A DNA stretch of 64,000 nucleotides from NCBI GenBank assembly GCA_022457065.1, contig JAJGBQ010000006.1, positions 992,001-1,056,000 on the forward strand. Direction: 5' to 3'. The notes under the pieces were generated by a model. The model had not been told where the DNA came from, ran no database searches, and saw only the letters and a program-made list of their open reading frames with translations. A program made the position numbers and the translations under genes. This document shows, in pieces, positions 1 through 11,106 of the stretch. This stretch comes from Curvularia sp. ZM96. Its lineage: Eukaryota > Ascomycota > Dothideomycetes > Pleosporales > Pleosporaceae. The stretch's first letter is position 1. Every line of letters begins with the position of its first letter.

Positions 1-1692
1 ATATGTTTCTACTGCTTACTGATGGCTTCAAGGTGAAAGAACATGTTCTGGCCATTTTTGTTCCATGATTACTCTCAAACTATAACAGAGTATGTATCAA
101 GACAGCACGAACTGCGTGGCTCGAGTCCGGTGAGTAGGTGTTGATTCCGTACAAGGCCGTCATCATGCCCAAAAACCTCACTCTTCCGAATGGTTGGTGA
201 TATTGCTTTTCTTAGGTTTATTTCGCTGAAGATGTGGTTGGTGTTGTAACGAAGAAGGTATGAGGCTGAGTTTTAGAACCGTCAGATGAACTGCATGCAT
301 CGTGCATCCGGTCAAAATCGTATTCTGGTTATGGTACGGGGGGTCTCCGAAGCAACGGCGCAAAGTAGGCTGCATTTCGGACCAAAGGGTGTGGTGAGGT
401 GCATAGAGCGCCACGTTGCTCCAGTCAGAAAAAGCAAAGTTAGGTTGCATGAGCGAATGGATTTGAAAACCTGCGAACTCATCGTTGTCAGTCGCCCCGC
501 AAGATGCATGGCAGTTCGTAGTATATTTTCTAAGACGTAACATGCATAATTTGGTTTCTGTGATTGAACAATTTAAGATTTGCAGGGATGTTCAGAGTCT
601 AGTAATGGCAGGATATAAACTTTCAACATGTTGTACTGCTAACCTGAGTACTAGTGCCAAGCGTGCCAGTAAGCAGAGAGATCACTTTCTGCAACAGGGT
701 TCAAAAAGGAATAGTTGGAGGACCGCAGGTCCCGTGTCGGTCCTCGGTTGTTGGGAGGATCACGAACGCAATGACGGGGCGGGACGAAGGGCAAAGATAG
801 ACAAGGATGCCAGATACTCGCTTCCGACTGGGACGAACCATCTAGCGTCCCAGTTTGACGGCCGTCGTTCTGGTGGCTTGCGATGGCCAGATGCCTGCAT
901 ATGCAGCCTAGTGATGTGAACGACGCAAAGATCGTAGGCTGGCCATGAAGCGGAATCACCTACCGCTTCCAATCAACTACGCTTCTTCGAACATCCACCT
1001 CGACTAGGTGTATATCTCGTTCTAACACTGATACCTAACATTGGCCTTTGTCAGAAAAAAGAGCATTGGTAAACAATAACGTACTGACTGGACGTTACAA
1101 TGAGGCCCGCCATACATCTGCGATCGTGTCGCAATGAGCTTGTCATCCGGCTGCGTTCAAGATCACCACTTCTAAAGATGTCTTGCACGTCGCTTAGATG
1201 CAAGTTTGAGGGACTCTTTTACGATCCGGTGATTCCTGAGGCGCGAAAGCATGTCAATGGTTGGCCGAAACGTGGGCCGTGAAAGAAGGCAAAAGGCGGT
1301 TTGCCTTTTTTGCCCTTCAGCCTGGTGGCTTGACCGGTCAGCGTCCCGACTCCAACGGTTAAGCGGGGTCCGTGAGAACCATACGTATCGACTAATGATG
1401 CTGATTTCGTCCGAAATTTGAGGATGGGACTAGTTGTGGTAATCGTGCAGGGCACTTGCTCGGTATGCTACCACGACCACTGCGGCCAGTTTGGTGGTGT
1501 ACAACAGTTGAAAAGACCAAGTCAATTCCAACTCCTATATCTTCCCCAGGCTCCTCCCCATCTCTGCCTGATTGTTCACCTCACTCGTCTTGGGTGAAAC
1601 ATCTTCCCTTAATACATACATTGAAACCTTTCACAACCATCTTCTGCTAACAGGCTTACTTTCTCTCTGGAACTACCTTGTTCCTTGCCATC
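1..1692. other. Gene-free stretch at left edge
   Basis: No coding region can be supported here. Short open frames exist on both strands (for example around 286-540 and 485-919), but their translations show no recognisable domain, and overlapping frames on opposite strands are equally long. The last few hundred bases before 1693 are pyrimidine-rich, as expected for the promoter and 5' leader of the next gene. Confidence 0.5.
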
Positions 1693-3999
1693 ATGGCGCA
1701 TCAAATGCCCGTTCCGCAGCAAACTCAGTACCCCGGACCAATGCCACAGCAACACCAAAACACCGGACAACAACGTCATGTCTTCAACGGACAACAGAAC
1801 TTCGGCCAGAACATGCCAGAAGGGACTCAAAACGCCATCTCCGATACTATCCAAGGTCCCATTTTAGTCTCATTCATTCTAGAGAAGCCTAGAAACGCTA
1901 CGAGCTGGGAGGATGTTGTGCCTGAGCAGCAGCATGTCACAGTTCACGACCTAAAAAAGGAGGTGCATAAGTTTCGACGTAACCACAACAGCGTCAAGAA
2001 GGCTTTGAACGAGATTTCCTCCCCAAACTGTCGCAGAATCATCAATGAACTCGTCGAGGAACAAAACGTTGCACTTTCTAAACTCAACCCAGCTATGGAG
2101 TACAGGATTGTGAGCGTGGTGAACAAGTTTCGAGAACGCAATTCTTTGACGCGCCGCGAAAGACACCTTGTTCGTGTGGACATCATCCTGGAAGCGGAGG
2201 ACTCAGGTTTCCAAGCGACGAAAATGGGAGTCGAAATGTCTAGCAACGAGCAGGATCACAACAGGGCGAGACAAGGCAACGGCCAGCAACAAGTCCAAAG
2301 TCAAATCAACAACCCCAATCAGAACATTCCAGCACAACAGCAGATGCCTCAACAAAGACCTCAGCATCAGGTTCCGCACAGTATGGGAACGCCAATGCAT
2401 CCTGAACTACCCCGTGCTCAACCTCCCCTCAACCACAGCAATGGTCATATGCCGATGAACAGTCAACACCTACCGCCTCCACCTCCCCCACCTCATATGA
2501 ATGGAGGTACGAATGGACAGACTCCAATGGCTGGTCCTCCCCCGCCGCCACCACCACCACCTAGTGGAGGAGGCCACCCTGCTATGTCAGGACCTCATAT
2601 GCAACAACCACCGATGCAACATCGCTCTACACAAGGCGTATCACGCATGCCTGGCAGCTACCCCGAAGCCATGCCCATGCCAAGGGCAGTGCCAGGTGTT
2701 AGGGCAGGTCCAGTCAACGAGACCATAGATCCTGAGGTACTCAGGAGCCTGAGAGCCAAATACAAAAATCATACAGACATATCAAGCGTGTCTTCAGAAA
2801 GTGATATTAGCTGGGAAGACGAGTCCGGCACCTCCAGCTTCGTCGACATTGAAAGCATCAGTCATGACGAGGCAAGCGGGCGCGAACATGAACGCGGACG
2901 GCATGCTAAGAGGTCTAAGAAGACTTCAAAACACCGTGTTCACAGCAGAAGTAAAAGACAAAGTCGCAGCCATAGCCGTAGCCGGAGCCGTCCACATAGA
3001 GTCGTTCACGAGCAACATGCACAGCGATCAGAGCGAAGATATCGAACCAACAGTAACGTCGACGACGGGCACAACGTCAGACGCAGCCCAGCTACATCCG
3101 GATCGAGCTCCCCTCAGCCCTTACATGCAAAGCTCTCTGGTCAAGTCCCAGCCAACATCCACATCCACATGAACACGCCCAACACTGGCGATGACCGAAC
3201 CCGCAGCGGCAACGCTTCACCCATCGGCCAATCCCATGAAAAGAAGAAGAAGCCAGCAAAAGTCTACACCTCCCACGACTCGGCATCAGAAGCATCCTGG
3301 GACCGAGCCAGCGGCACCGACTCCTGGAACACCGCATCCGTCCACACAGCCGAAGACGGTACCTGGGACGCTCCTCTACGCAACCACTCGACTCGACGCG
3401 AACACAAGCCAGTTCCTCACCACCACCACCACCGCCGCCAAACCCACATTGATCCACGCTCCGTCCCTCGATATCAAAGAGAACCCAGCATCGAGCCTAC
3501 GCCCACGCCCACGCCCACACCCACACCCCTGCGCTCATCACTGCGCAACCACTCTCGCGAACGCTCTCGCGAACGCTACTTCACCACCCAACCCCCTTAC
3601 ACGCCCCGACCCGATCTCCCTCACCGCCGCACCACAACTTCCCTCCCCCACACCAGCCCGCCCTTTGCCCCACCCAGACTCCCCCGCGCCTTCTCCTTCA
3701 CTCCCTCGCCAGGCCCAGCCCAAGTCCCCCTCTCACATGAGCCCTATCCGCAGCGCAGGGCCCAGCGCGACTCGCGCGACGAGCAGATTAATCTGCGCGA
3801 CCTACAGCAGGCGCTTGAGTGGGCGAGGGAGAAGAGGAAGGAGGAGAGTGAGAGGGAGGGAGGTGGACGGGGAGTGAGGTATGTGGATGGTGGTAGTAGG
3901 AGGGGAAGAAGGGATTCTGGTGTGTATGATGAGGAGGAAGAGGATGATGAGTGGGCTTTTGGGTTTGATGAGAGGAGGAGGGGGTATGCGGGGTATTGA
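1693..3999 (+). CDS. Proline-, glutamine- and RS-rich hypothetical protein
   Basis: I do not recognise this gene. It is one uninterrupted frame of 768 residues. The ATG at 1693 is preferred because it lies in a good context (ATCATGG); the frame upstream of it has no ATG close by. The N-terminus is Q/P-rich. Residues about 50-190 form the only globular-looking part, with charged helical sequence. Two proline runs (near 260 and 285) follow, then an acidic/serine stretch, an arginine-serine stretch near 415-435, a TP repeat near 600-612 and a basic/acidic C-terminus beginning near 695. Low complexity dominates, so the protein is probably largely disordered. RS and polyproline tracts would fit a nuclear, RNA-associated or scaffold role, but that is inference. 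It converges with LCB2 downstream. Confidence 0.8.
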   Translation: MAHQMPVPQQTQYPGPMPQQHQNTGQQRHVFNGQQNFGQNMPEGTQNAISDTIQGPILVSFILEKPRNATSWEDVVPEQQHVTVHDLKKEVHKFRRNHNSVKKALNEISSPNCRRIINELVEEQNVALSKLNPAMEYRIVSVVNKFRERNSLTRRERHLVRVDIILEAEDSGFQATKMGVEMSSNEQDHNRARQGNGQQQVQSQINNPNQNIPAQQQMPQQRPQHQVPHSMGTPMHPELPRAQPPLNHSNGHMPMNSQHLPPPPPPPHMNGGTNGQTPMAGPPPPPPPPPSGGGHPAMSGPHMQQPPMQHRSTQGVSRMPGSYPEAMPMPRAVPGVRAGPVNETIDPEVLRSLRAKYKNHTDISSVSSESDISWEDESGTSSFVDIESISHDEASGREHERGRHAKRSKKTSKHRVHSRSKRQSRSHSRSRSRPHRVVHEQHAQRSERRYRTNSNVDDGHNVRRSPATSGSSSPQPLHAKLSGQVPANIHIHMNTPNTGDDRTRSGNASPIGQSHEKKKKPAKVYTSHDSASEASWDRASGTDSWNTASVHTAEDGTWDAPLRNHSTRREHKPVPHHHHHRRQTHIDPRSVPRYQREPSIEPTPTPTPTPTPLRSSLRNHSRERSRERYFTTQPPYTPRPDLPHRRTTTSLPHTSPPFAPPRLPRAFSFTPSPGPAQVPLSHEPYPQRRAQRDSRDEQINLRDLQQALEWAREKRKEESEREGGGRGVRYVDGGSRRGRRDSGVYDEEEEDDEWAFGFDERRRGYAGY

Positions 4000-4932
4000 G
4001 GGGTGAGTGCTGGGTTTGAGTGAGAAGGCTGGGAGTGATGATGGTTGTGTTGAGCTTTTGTAAGAGGAAGGAAGGGTTGCGTGGAAGGTGTGTGGGAATG
4101 GCTTTTTTGTTAGTTATATTTTCGACTAGGATACTGCATGTTTTGTACGTAGACGTCTCTTTCCATCGTATAATACACATCTTTATATATACAACTTCGT
4201 TCGGACACATGTACCTAGCACTCCCCTTTGACAATCCCTTTTCCCACATACAAAAGTCGGAAACGCTACGAGTAAATTCTTCCAAGTTTCAACATTACCA
4301 TTATCATTACCATCTACATAAACTACTTCACACACACCTATATTCCAACATCTTAAAAGAAGCTCGAAGCTAACCCCACTCATCTAATGCATATCATCCG
4401 TTCAATGCAAAGAAAACGCCAATCATCATCTTCACCAACGAAAAGAAGCGAGGGTATTGAATCTTAATATTTATCGTATACACACACGCACGTCGAGGTG
4501 CCAAAGGGACCTAGCGTGGAGAGAAGACAAGAGTCGAAAAAAAAGTAGGAGGCGATGCTAGGGTAAGCCACTTAGAAGAATGACGCTGGACATAGCGGTG
4601 AGAATGAAGATAGAGAAATTTAGGGAATAAGGTCGTGGTTCATTGATGGTGACAGTAGCGATGATGGCGATAGTGATAGCACCATCGAGATTACGTGTGG
4701 GGGAAGCCGGGGTCTGCGATGCCAATGATCGAGGGGACCGGCGTTCTCTGTTGCGTTGTGATGCTGACGAAGCAACAGGGTAGGCAGGGCAAACGTGCCG
4801 ACACATGTGCCCCAGCAGTTACAGTCCCATGGATGAAGCGAGTAACCACCCGCTATGCAAGACGTTTCTCCCCACAAAGATTGCGTAATCCCACTGTAAC
4901 CTCATTACCATGCGTACTCCCTAGTTCATAAT
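4000..4932. other. Intergenic region between convergent genes
   Basis: This 0.9 kb separates the stop codons of the RS-rich protein gene and LCB2, so it should hold both 3' UTRs and their poly(A) sites. AT-rich stretches near 4100-4480 would suit that. Open frames present are short, lack domains and overlap one another; I see nothing else. Confidence 0.5.
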
Positions 4933-6921
4933 CTACCGCAGTGTTAATTGCACGTCATCGACTGTCCTCTTGAGCACGTCCTCCAGCTTCCACCTCGGTG
5001 GCTTGGGAATCTTCTCCTTGCCATCTGCTGTGCTCTTTTCGTCGAGCTCCTCAGGGTAGGCACCACCTGCGACACCTGAGCTGAACTTCAATTGCAAAAG
5101 GTCACCGACTTGGTCGCAAGCCGTGAGCATGCGGTCGAGGTCCTCCTTGGTATGTGCAGCGCTAACACAGAAACGGGCTCGTGATGATACAAGGGGCGTA
5201 GCGGGGTAACCGACAACAACGACGGAAATCTTGCGCTTGAGCATTTCGTGAGAGAATGCAGGCATCTTGGCAGGGTTGTAAAGCATGACAGGGATAATGG
5301 GTGAATCATCATGGCCGTAGACAATGAAGCCAAGACGCTTGAGACCCAATCGCAGATAACGGGAGTTGAAACACAGACGCTGAAGACGCTCCTCACCTTG
5401 TCCAGGTACGATTGAACCGTCGATGATGCGAAGAGCAGAGGCGATTTGGACAAGGACTGGCGGTGATGGAGATTCGGCAAAGAGCATAGCGGCGTTGGAG
5501 GTTCGTAGTTTGTCAATAATGGACTTTTCAGCGGCAATGTAACCACCGTTGGCACCAAAAGACTTGGTCAGAGTACCCATAAGAATGTCGACCTCAGAGG
5601 GATCAATGTCGAAGTAATCACATACACCGCGTCCACGGGGGCCAACACCACCGACGGAGTGAGCCTCGTCAACGAAGAGGTTGAACTTGTACTTGTGCTT
5701 CAGTCTGATGATGCCGGGGAGATTGCACATGGTGCCCTCCATGGAGTAGAGACCCTCGACAGCAACCAAGATCTTCTTCCACGGACGGTGGGTGCGGGGC
5801 TGACCTTGAGAGATGGCCTCACGGAGCTTGCGCTCCAAGTCGCGCATGTCATTGTGCTTAAACATGGTGACCATGGCTCCTGAAAGACGCGCTCCGAAGC
5901 GAATGGATGAGTGGTTGAGTTCGTCCGAAATCATGAGGCAGCCCTTTCCAACAAGGGTAGGGAATGTGGTGGCGTTAGTTACGAAACCCATGGAGAAGAC
6001 CATTGAAGCGGGCTTGCCAACAAACTTGGCAATGAGATCCTCGACCTCGACGGTAAGCTCTGAAGTACCGCTGTCTGACCGAGGGCTAGCCATTGAGATT
6101 CCGTACTTCCTGATGGAAGCTTCGGCAGCATCAGCGCAAGGACCTTCAGACTGGGCGAATCCAAGGTAGTTGTACGAGCTCATGTTCAACGTCTCGGTTG
6201 TGGTTCCCAGCATCTTGAACGTGTTGTTTCCATCGTCAGACTTGCGGTCGAGCACAGTGATGAAGCGTCCAGGGACACCGGTAGTGGGTCGCGAGAAGCA
6301 GTCGTTGATGCGCATCTTCAACCGCCGTGTGTAGAAGTTGTCGAAGTCGCTGTTGAGGGGTGCATATCCGTCCTTCTCCTGCAGATGGCTGTAGTGTTGC
6401 TTCCTGAAGCGCTTGCCGAAGAAGTCGCGGACATGTCCGAATACTATTAGGATTAAGTAGCTGATATATGTAGTGAGAAGGAAATAATATGGTGGCTCGT
6501 CTTCGATGGGGTCGCCGAATTCGCCCTCGAATTTGCTGTGGTAGCGGTGCTTTTGCGAACCAAGCGGGCCAAACTGGGCATGGGCTCGCGCAATCCGGCG
6601 CTGCTCCTCTTGGGATGGCGGCTGGAAGAGAGTCTTCGCTTCGGTAGGCATCTTTTCGCCAGTAGCAGTGGTGAGGTTGATTGTCGGGAGAGAAATCTGG
6701 GAGGGCGAGGGTGAGTTGAGGAGAGCTTGCTGCTGAGCGATAAAAGCTTCCCGAAGGACAGCGGCGTCGGTGCGCGACTTGGGAGAGCCACCAAAGAGGG
6801 ATGTAAACTTGTTGCCCTTTGCAAAGGAGGATCGGCGCGCAGGCTCACGCTTCTCGTTGTGGGGATCGAGGGGAGGAGTAGGGGTAGTGGACGCAAACGG
6901 GTTTATGCTTCGCGCAGGCAT
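4933..6921 (-). CDS. LCB2: Serine palmitoyltransferase subunit 2 (LCB2)
   Basis: This is the catalytic, PLP-binding subunit of serine palmitoyltransferase, which condenses serine with palmitoyl-CoA in the endoplasmic reticulum as the first step of sphingolipid synthesis; the partner is LCB1. The single-exon frame encodes 662 residues. After a disordered N-terminus of about 140 residues comes a hydrophobic membrane segment (about 146-162), then the aminotransferase fold. Visible motifs are the PLP-pocket DEAHSVGG (about 418-425) and the catalytic lysine in GTLTKSFG (lysine about 453), both typical of LCB2 and absent in LCB1. The N-terminal extension is somewhat long compared with yeast (561 residues) but usual for filamentous fungi. 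No intron is needed. It is transcribed away from 2.4 kb of gene-free DNA. Confidence 0.95.
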   Translation of the reverse strand: MPARSINPFASTTPTPPLDPHNEKREPARRSSFAKGNKFTSLFGGSPKSRTDAAVLREAFIAQQQALLNSPSPSQISLPTINLTTATGEKMPTEAKTLFQPPSQEEQRRIARAHAQFGPLGSQKHRYHSKFEGEFGDPIEDEPPYYFLLTTYISYLILIVFGHVRDFFGKRFRKQHYSHLQEKDGYAPLNSDFDNFYTRRLKMRINDCFSRPTTGVPGRFITVLDRKSDDGNNTFKMLGTTTETLNMSSYNYLGFAQSEGPCADAAEASIRKYGISMASPRSDSGTSELTVEVEDLIAKFVGKPASMVFSMGFVTNATTFPTLVGKGCLMISDELNHSSIRFGARLSGAMVTMFKHNDMRDLERKLREAISQGQPRTHRPWKKILVAVEGLYSMEGTMCNLPGIIRLKHKYKFNLFVDEAHSVGGVGPRGRGVCDYFDIDPSEVDILMGTLTKSFGANGGYIAAEKSIIDKLRTSNAAMLFAESPSPPVLVQIASALRIIDGSIVPGQGEERLQRLCFNSRYLRLGLKRLGFIVYGHDDSPIIPVMLYNPAKMPAFSHEMLKRKISVVVVGYPATPLVSSRARFCVSAAHTKEDLDRMLTACDQVGDLLQLKFSSGVAGGAYPEELDEKSTADGKEKIPKPPRWKLEDVLKRTVDDVQLTLR

Positions 6922-9323
6922 GGCAGCAATTGCTCGAGAAACACGTGGTGAGGCAGGTCGAAGCTACACAAAGACTGGAAGCGTCGTCCAGTACTCGAGT
7001 CCGAGCCCTGGTTGCGGAGTTGCAACGAGGATGTTGGCGGTGAAGGGTGCGCGAGACTAGACGAGGGAGTATTAGTGGGCGGCTCCTGGGCAGGATATTG
7101 GCATTTGTGTGCAGGGAATTGGTGAGTAGGAGTAATCAGGCACAGAGACCCAGAAAAGAAAGACGAAAAAGGAGAAGGGAGTGGGCGTGTTTCATGGATG
7201 GGGTAAGTATTAGAGGTGATGCGGTCATACATCGCCCTGCGGACAGGGCCGGGGGGGAAAGGGCGGCAGCGCCGGATGGGTTGAACCGGAGCGGCTTGTT
7301 CGGAGGGTCGAGGGAGAAAGGTGCACCTACATTATGCACGCCGTTCAAAAGGCCGGCAAAGGATGTGTAAGACGAGCGTTACCGTGGGCGTTGGTAGGCA
7401 ATGCTGGGTGGCGTGCGTAGTCGTAATCGTGGCGGAGGGTGTAGGGTAGGTAGGTACTGGGCGCAGGCGGCTTCCCCTGCCGCAGGCAAGCTCAGGCAAG
7501 CAACACACTAGAGAGGCCCGAACTAACGGCGAGGGCGTAAGGAACGACAAGATGTAGGGTGTTAGGAGAAGAAAGTCACCATGCACACGGGCAACAAACA
7601 ACAACAGCTGCCAGCTCACTTATCAGTGCCGTTAGCAAGGGGCATGGCAGCTTGTGGTTGGTCGGGCGAAATGAGCAGCGCCCCTAGGCGGGCCTCACAG
7701 TCAGCCTCAAGTCAGGGGAAGAGGGTGCTGATCGCTGCCGTCTCGCTCCAGCCTTGCCGTCCCACGTCCGCTTCTCGTGCGAGCCCAAAGGAAAAAAAAA
7801 CCTTGTCTTCATGGAATACCTTGGTCCAGCCCTGCGTCGACGGGTCAGAGCGCACCTGATTTGCGGCACCGTTGCGATGCCCACTCCCTACCCTGCACGT
7901 CATCATCATGATTGCTATATTACCACGACGATTGCGGCCAAATTGGCTCTTGTTCGCGACAAGCCCTCGTTGCCTGACATAATCGCAGCGTCTTCTCGGT
8001 CAGCAAGGCCATGAATGATTCGCGCAGTGCCGCTCCCGCTTGGCGCAATAGACCCAGGCAGGCCGGTCACACCACTTCGATTAAGCAAAAGCGGCGATCC
8101 TATAGGCCTTGCCTCTGCCGGTTCCTAGGTACCAAACCAAAGCTGCTCTTCAAGTTTGGTTCGGGCGCACTCTTCCTGACTCAAATTTTCACCCTCATCT
8201 CCCCCATTCCCACGCTCAATCTGGCCAGACGGTGTGTGTTACAGCTCGAGAGCCATCGATTGGTCGTTAGCACTCCCGCAATCTGACAACGTTTGCTCGG
8301 TCGACGGCCGACGGGTTGGCCCGCTGCGCCTTCATTTTGCGCGGTCAAATGGGAGTTTGTACTGGGTCTTGCTGCACCTGTCCTTTCGCGAGATTACGAT
8401 GGACTCAAATCTCAATGCCCTGCTCACCGAAACAGTCCTTCGTCCTAATTTCGCTCCTCTATATCTCTGCCTCGCTCCCCCTCCCTCCCCCGGATCGCCT
8501 TACACACCATCTGTGCCTCCGTCGCTCTCGCTCTCACTCACTCACTCCGCCTATTCCCATTTCTCACTTAGTCATGCAGGGCCACGTTAGGTTGGTTTGA
8601 ACTGGTATAATATTTGTCACTGATTTTTGCTGCAGCTAGAAAAAGCACTACAGCACCCGAGACCCCCAATTCCAAAGCAAAAAGTTAAGCTCGCGCAGCG
8701 GCTTTGCTTTCACATCACCCCCCCTGCAGCACCACCACTTTGTCAGAAAAAAGGAGGTTCCTCCACCTGGCAGGAAACACCAAACCCTTTTGGAGACGGA
8801 GACACAACAAATGAAAAAAGAGGAAAAAAATGAGAACCAAGAATGCTAGCTTGCAACAAAGAAAAGAAGAAGTTGACAAACAGAAAAGTAGAACAACGAA
8901 GACGACCTGCATATGTTGCCGACCGTCTATCCAACCAGCCCTCTCTTCCTGTGTGTATAAGGCCCCCTAACCATCCAAGACCTTTGCAACGCCATGTCAA
9001 TAGCCAATCCCTGTTGTTATGGTGGTCGTCCAATTTGCATTACGAAGAGAAGATGAGTGGTGAAGACTAAAAACGCAGGCGACTTGCAAAGCACAAGAAC
9101 ACCATCTGCTGCCCAACAAGTTGCAGGCAAAGCGACACGTTAATTACAGGCGCGCGACAACGAGACAGGGCCCCATTGCAAATGGACAGAGGCCAAACTG
9201 TTCCAAGTCCAGACTGCTTCCACATGCATGGAGCCTTGCTCATGGGAAACAACAACGACCGGGTATATTTGAGCGAGCAAAACATAAATTGACAAACGCA
9301 CCTTGACTGCCAAGCTGCACCCT
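6922..9323. other. Gene-free region upstream of LCB2
   Basis: 2.4 kb between the LCB2 start and the stop codon of the homeodomain gene. It should contain the LCB2 promoter and the 3' UTR of the homeodomain gene. Many short frames are open on both strands, none with a recognisable domain. The stretch around 8460-8560 is strongly pyrimidine-rich (CT runs), typical of fungal promoter or leader DNA. A small lineage-specific gene or noncoding RNA cannot be excluded. Confidence 0.45.
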
Positions 9324-11106
9324 TTACATCTGATGATGCTCAGGCGATAGGCTTGACGGGTCAAGCGTGCCAAAAGACACAAGGTTTTGCATGTCCAAAT
9401 CGTCGTTGTTCTCGTCAAGCAGCGGTGACCTGAAGGGCATGTTGAGACTTTGCTTGGCATACATGTCCGTCATTTGCAGCGCCTCGTCCGACATGCCATT
9501 GTCGTGCGACATGGGATACACATCCCCGTGGTTGTCGCGTCCGTACGAGCCCAGCGGAGGAGACTGGTTGGCAATGATTGGGTCAGGGTGGCTCATGGCT
9601 GGCATGGGCGAGTGACCAGGCGCAGAGTGGGGAGGGGGTCCCATGGGGGTGTGCACGTAAGGAGGGATGTTGTATGATCCGTAGTTGGACGCCGGCACGC
9701 TCTCGTTTGGCGGGCCTGACGAGTAGAACGCCGGTGTGCCATATTCAGACGGTGAGTTGGCCGTGGTAGCCGACATGGGATATTGCCTGTAGTCCATGCC
9801 GTATCCAGCAGATGTGTCGATGCTCAGGTGTGGGCCAATGGGGCCCGCGCTCTGTGGTGTCGGCGCGAAGATTTCTGGGCTAGGCATGTAAGGCGAGGGC
9901 TCTTGCTGGATCAGGAACGATGGCATAGGATTGCGAAGCATGGAAAAGTCCATGGCAACAGGCACCGAACGACTGCGTTGACGCTTGTGGCCACGCTGCG
10001 GGAAGGGCGCCGGTGCAAGATGTGTCTCCTGAAACACACCCATGTGCGGGTGCACAAGGTGGTTGGGTTGAGACGAAGGGCGGTGGTTGATTGGCGAAAC
10101 GGGTGCCGAGACGGCAAAACTGTTGGCGTCGAACATGTTGTGTCGGTTCTGAAACGATTCTAGTGAGATGAGCTTCGCCAGTTGGCCACTCAAAACCTTT
10201 GGGTGACCGCCCAAGTGATGCACCATAACGTTGGATGCTTGCTGGTCTTCGGTGAAGTCACCGCATTGGAAGAAACCACCGGAGCCAGACGAGTCCATGA
10301 AGAAGTTGGGTGGGCGGTTGAGCTCTACAATCAGGCCTCCGGGGCGTTGCGATGCGCCCTCGGCGTTGGCAGTCATGTCGCCGTTCTCTAGTTGAATGTT
10401 CTTGATGTACGAAAAGGGATACTCAATCTTGTAGCCGGCTGAGTCGTTGTTGATGTAGTAGGTAATGCAGCATTTCTCGGGCGAGTAAAAGACAACCAGG
10501 TCCATGGCGCTCTGGCCGACTCGTCTCCAGCTTCCGATGCTCAGCGAGCGGCAGGCGAAGTGGTGAATGACAACCTTGGAGTTGTTGGCGTCGGTGTTCA
10601 GGAGCATACCGCTGCCGTAGGGCATACCGCCAGAACGTCCGAGAAAGTTGGTTCCGATGGACTTGCCGGACTCCATGGCCTGAAGCGCGAGATATCTCCG
10701 CATCGACTCTGGAATGTCGTTGCAGTCGTCTCCATTCTCGATGCTCTTCTTGGCAATGTTCTTGATCTTGGCACGCCTATGCTCATGTCAGTGCTGGGTG
10801 GTGCGGAAAAGGGTCCTGTTGCACGTACCTGTTCTGGAACCAGATTTGTACTGAGCGCTCGGTCATGTTGATCTCGTTGGCTATCCTTTCGCGAGTAGCG
10901 GCTGTGGGAGTGGGGTTCTTGTTAAATTCCACTTCGAGGGTGACGAGTTGATCTTGAGTAGCCCGCTGCCTCTTCTGGTTTCTTTGCTGCTGGGTAAGGG
11001 TGCTCTTGCGGGGTGGTCGGCGAGGGGCAGAGCTCTGGGTTGGGGTGGAAGTCTGCGCTGGGGGAGAGGGGGTGGGAGACACCATGGCGTCGTCGTGTGA
11101 CTGCAT
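9324..11106 (-). CDS. Homeodomain transcription factor
   Basis: The model joins exon 1 (11106-10829) to exon 2 (10776-9324) across a 52-bp intron (donor GTACGT, acceptor ATAG), giving 576 residues. The splice falls inside the recognition helix and restores WFQNRRAKIKN, the diagnostic homeodomain helix 3 with its invariant Trp, Phe, Asn and Arg. The homeodomain spans about residues 37-98. Residues about 130-200 form a conserved-looking region beginning near VVIHHFACRSLSIGSWRR, and the rest is P/S/N-rich and probably an activation or regulatory region. Fungal homeodomain regulators of this layout (the HTF1/HOX2 group) control conidiation and development; membership of that group is inference. 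The start at 11106 is the first ATG compatible with the homeodomain frame. Confidence 0.9.

Noticed and set aside
485..919. 144-codon plus-strand frame near the left edge
   Set aside because: No domain, an overlapping minus-strand frame and no conserved-looking composition.
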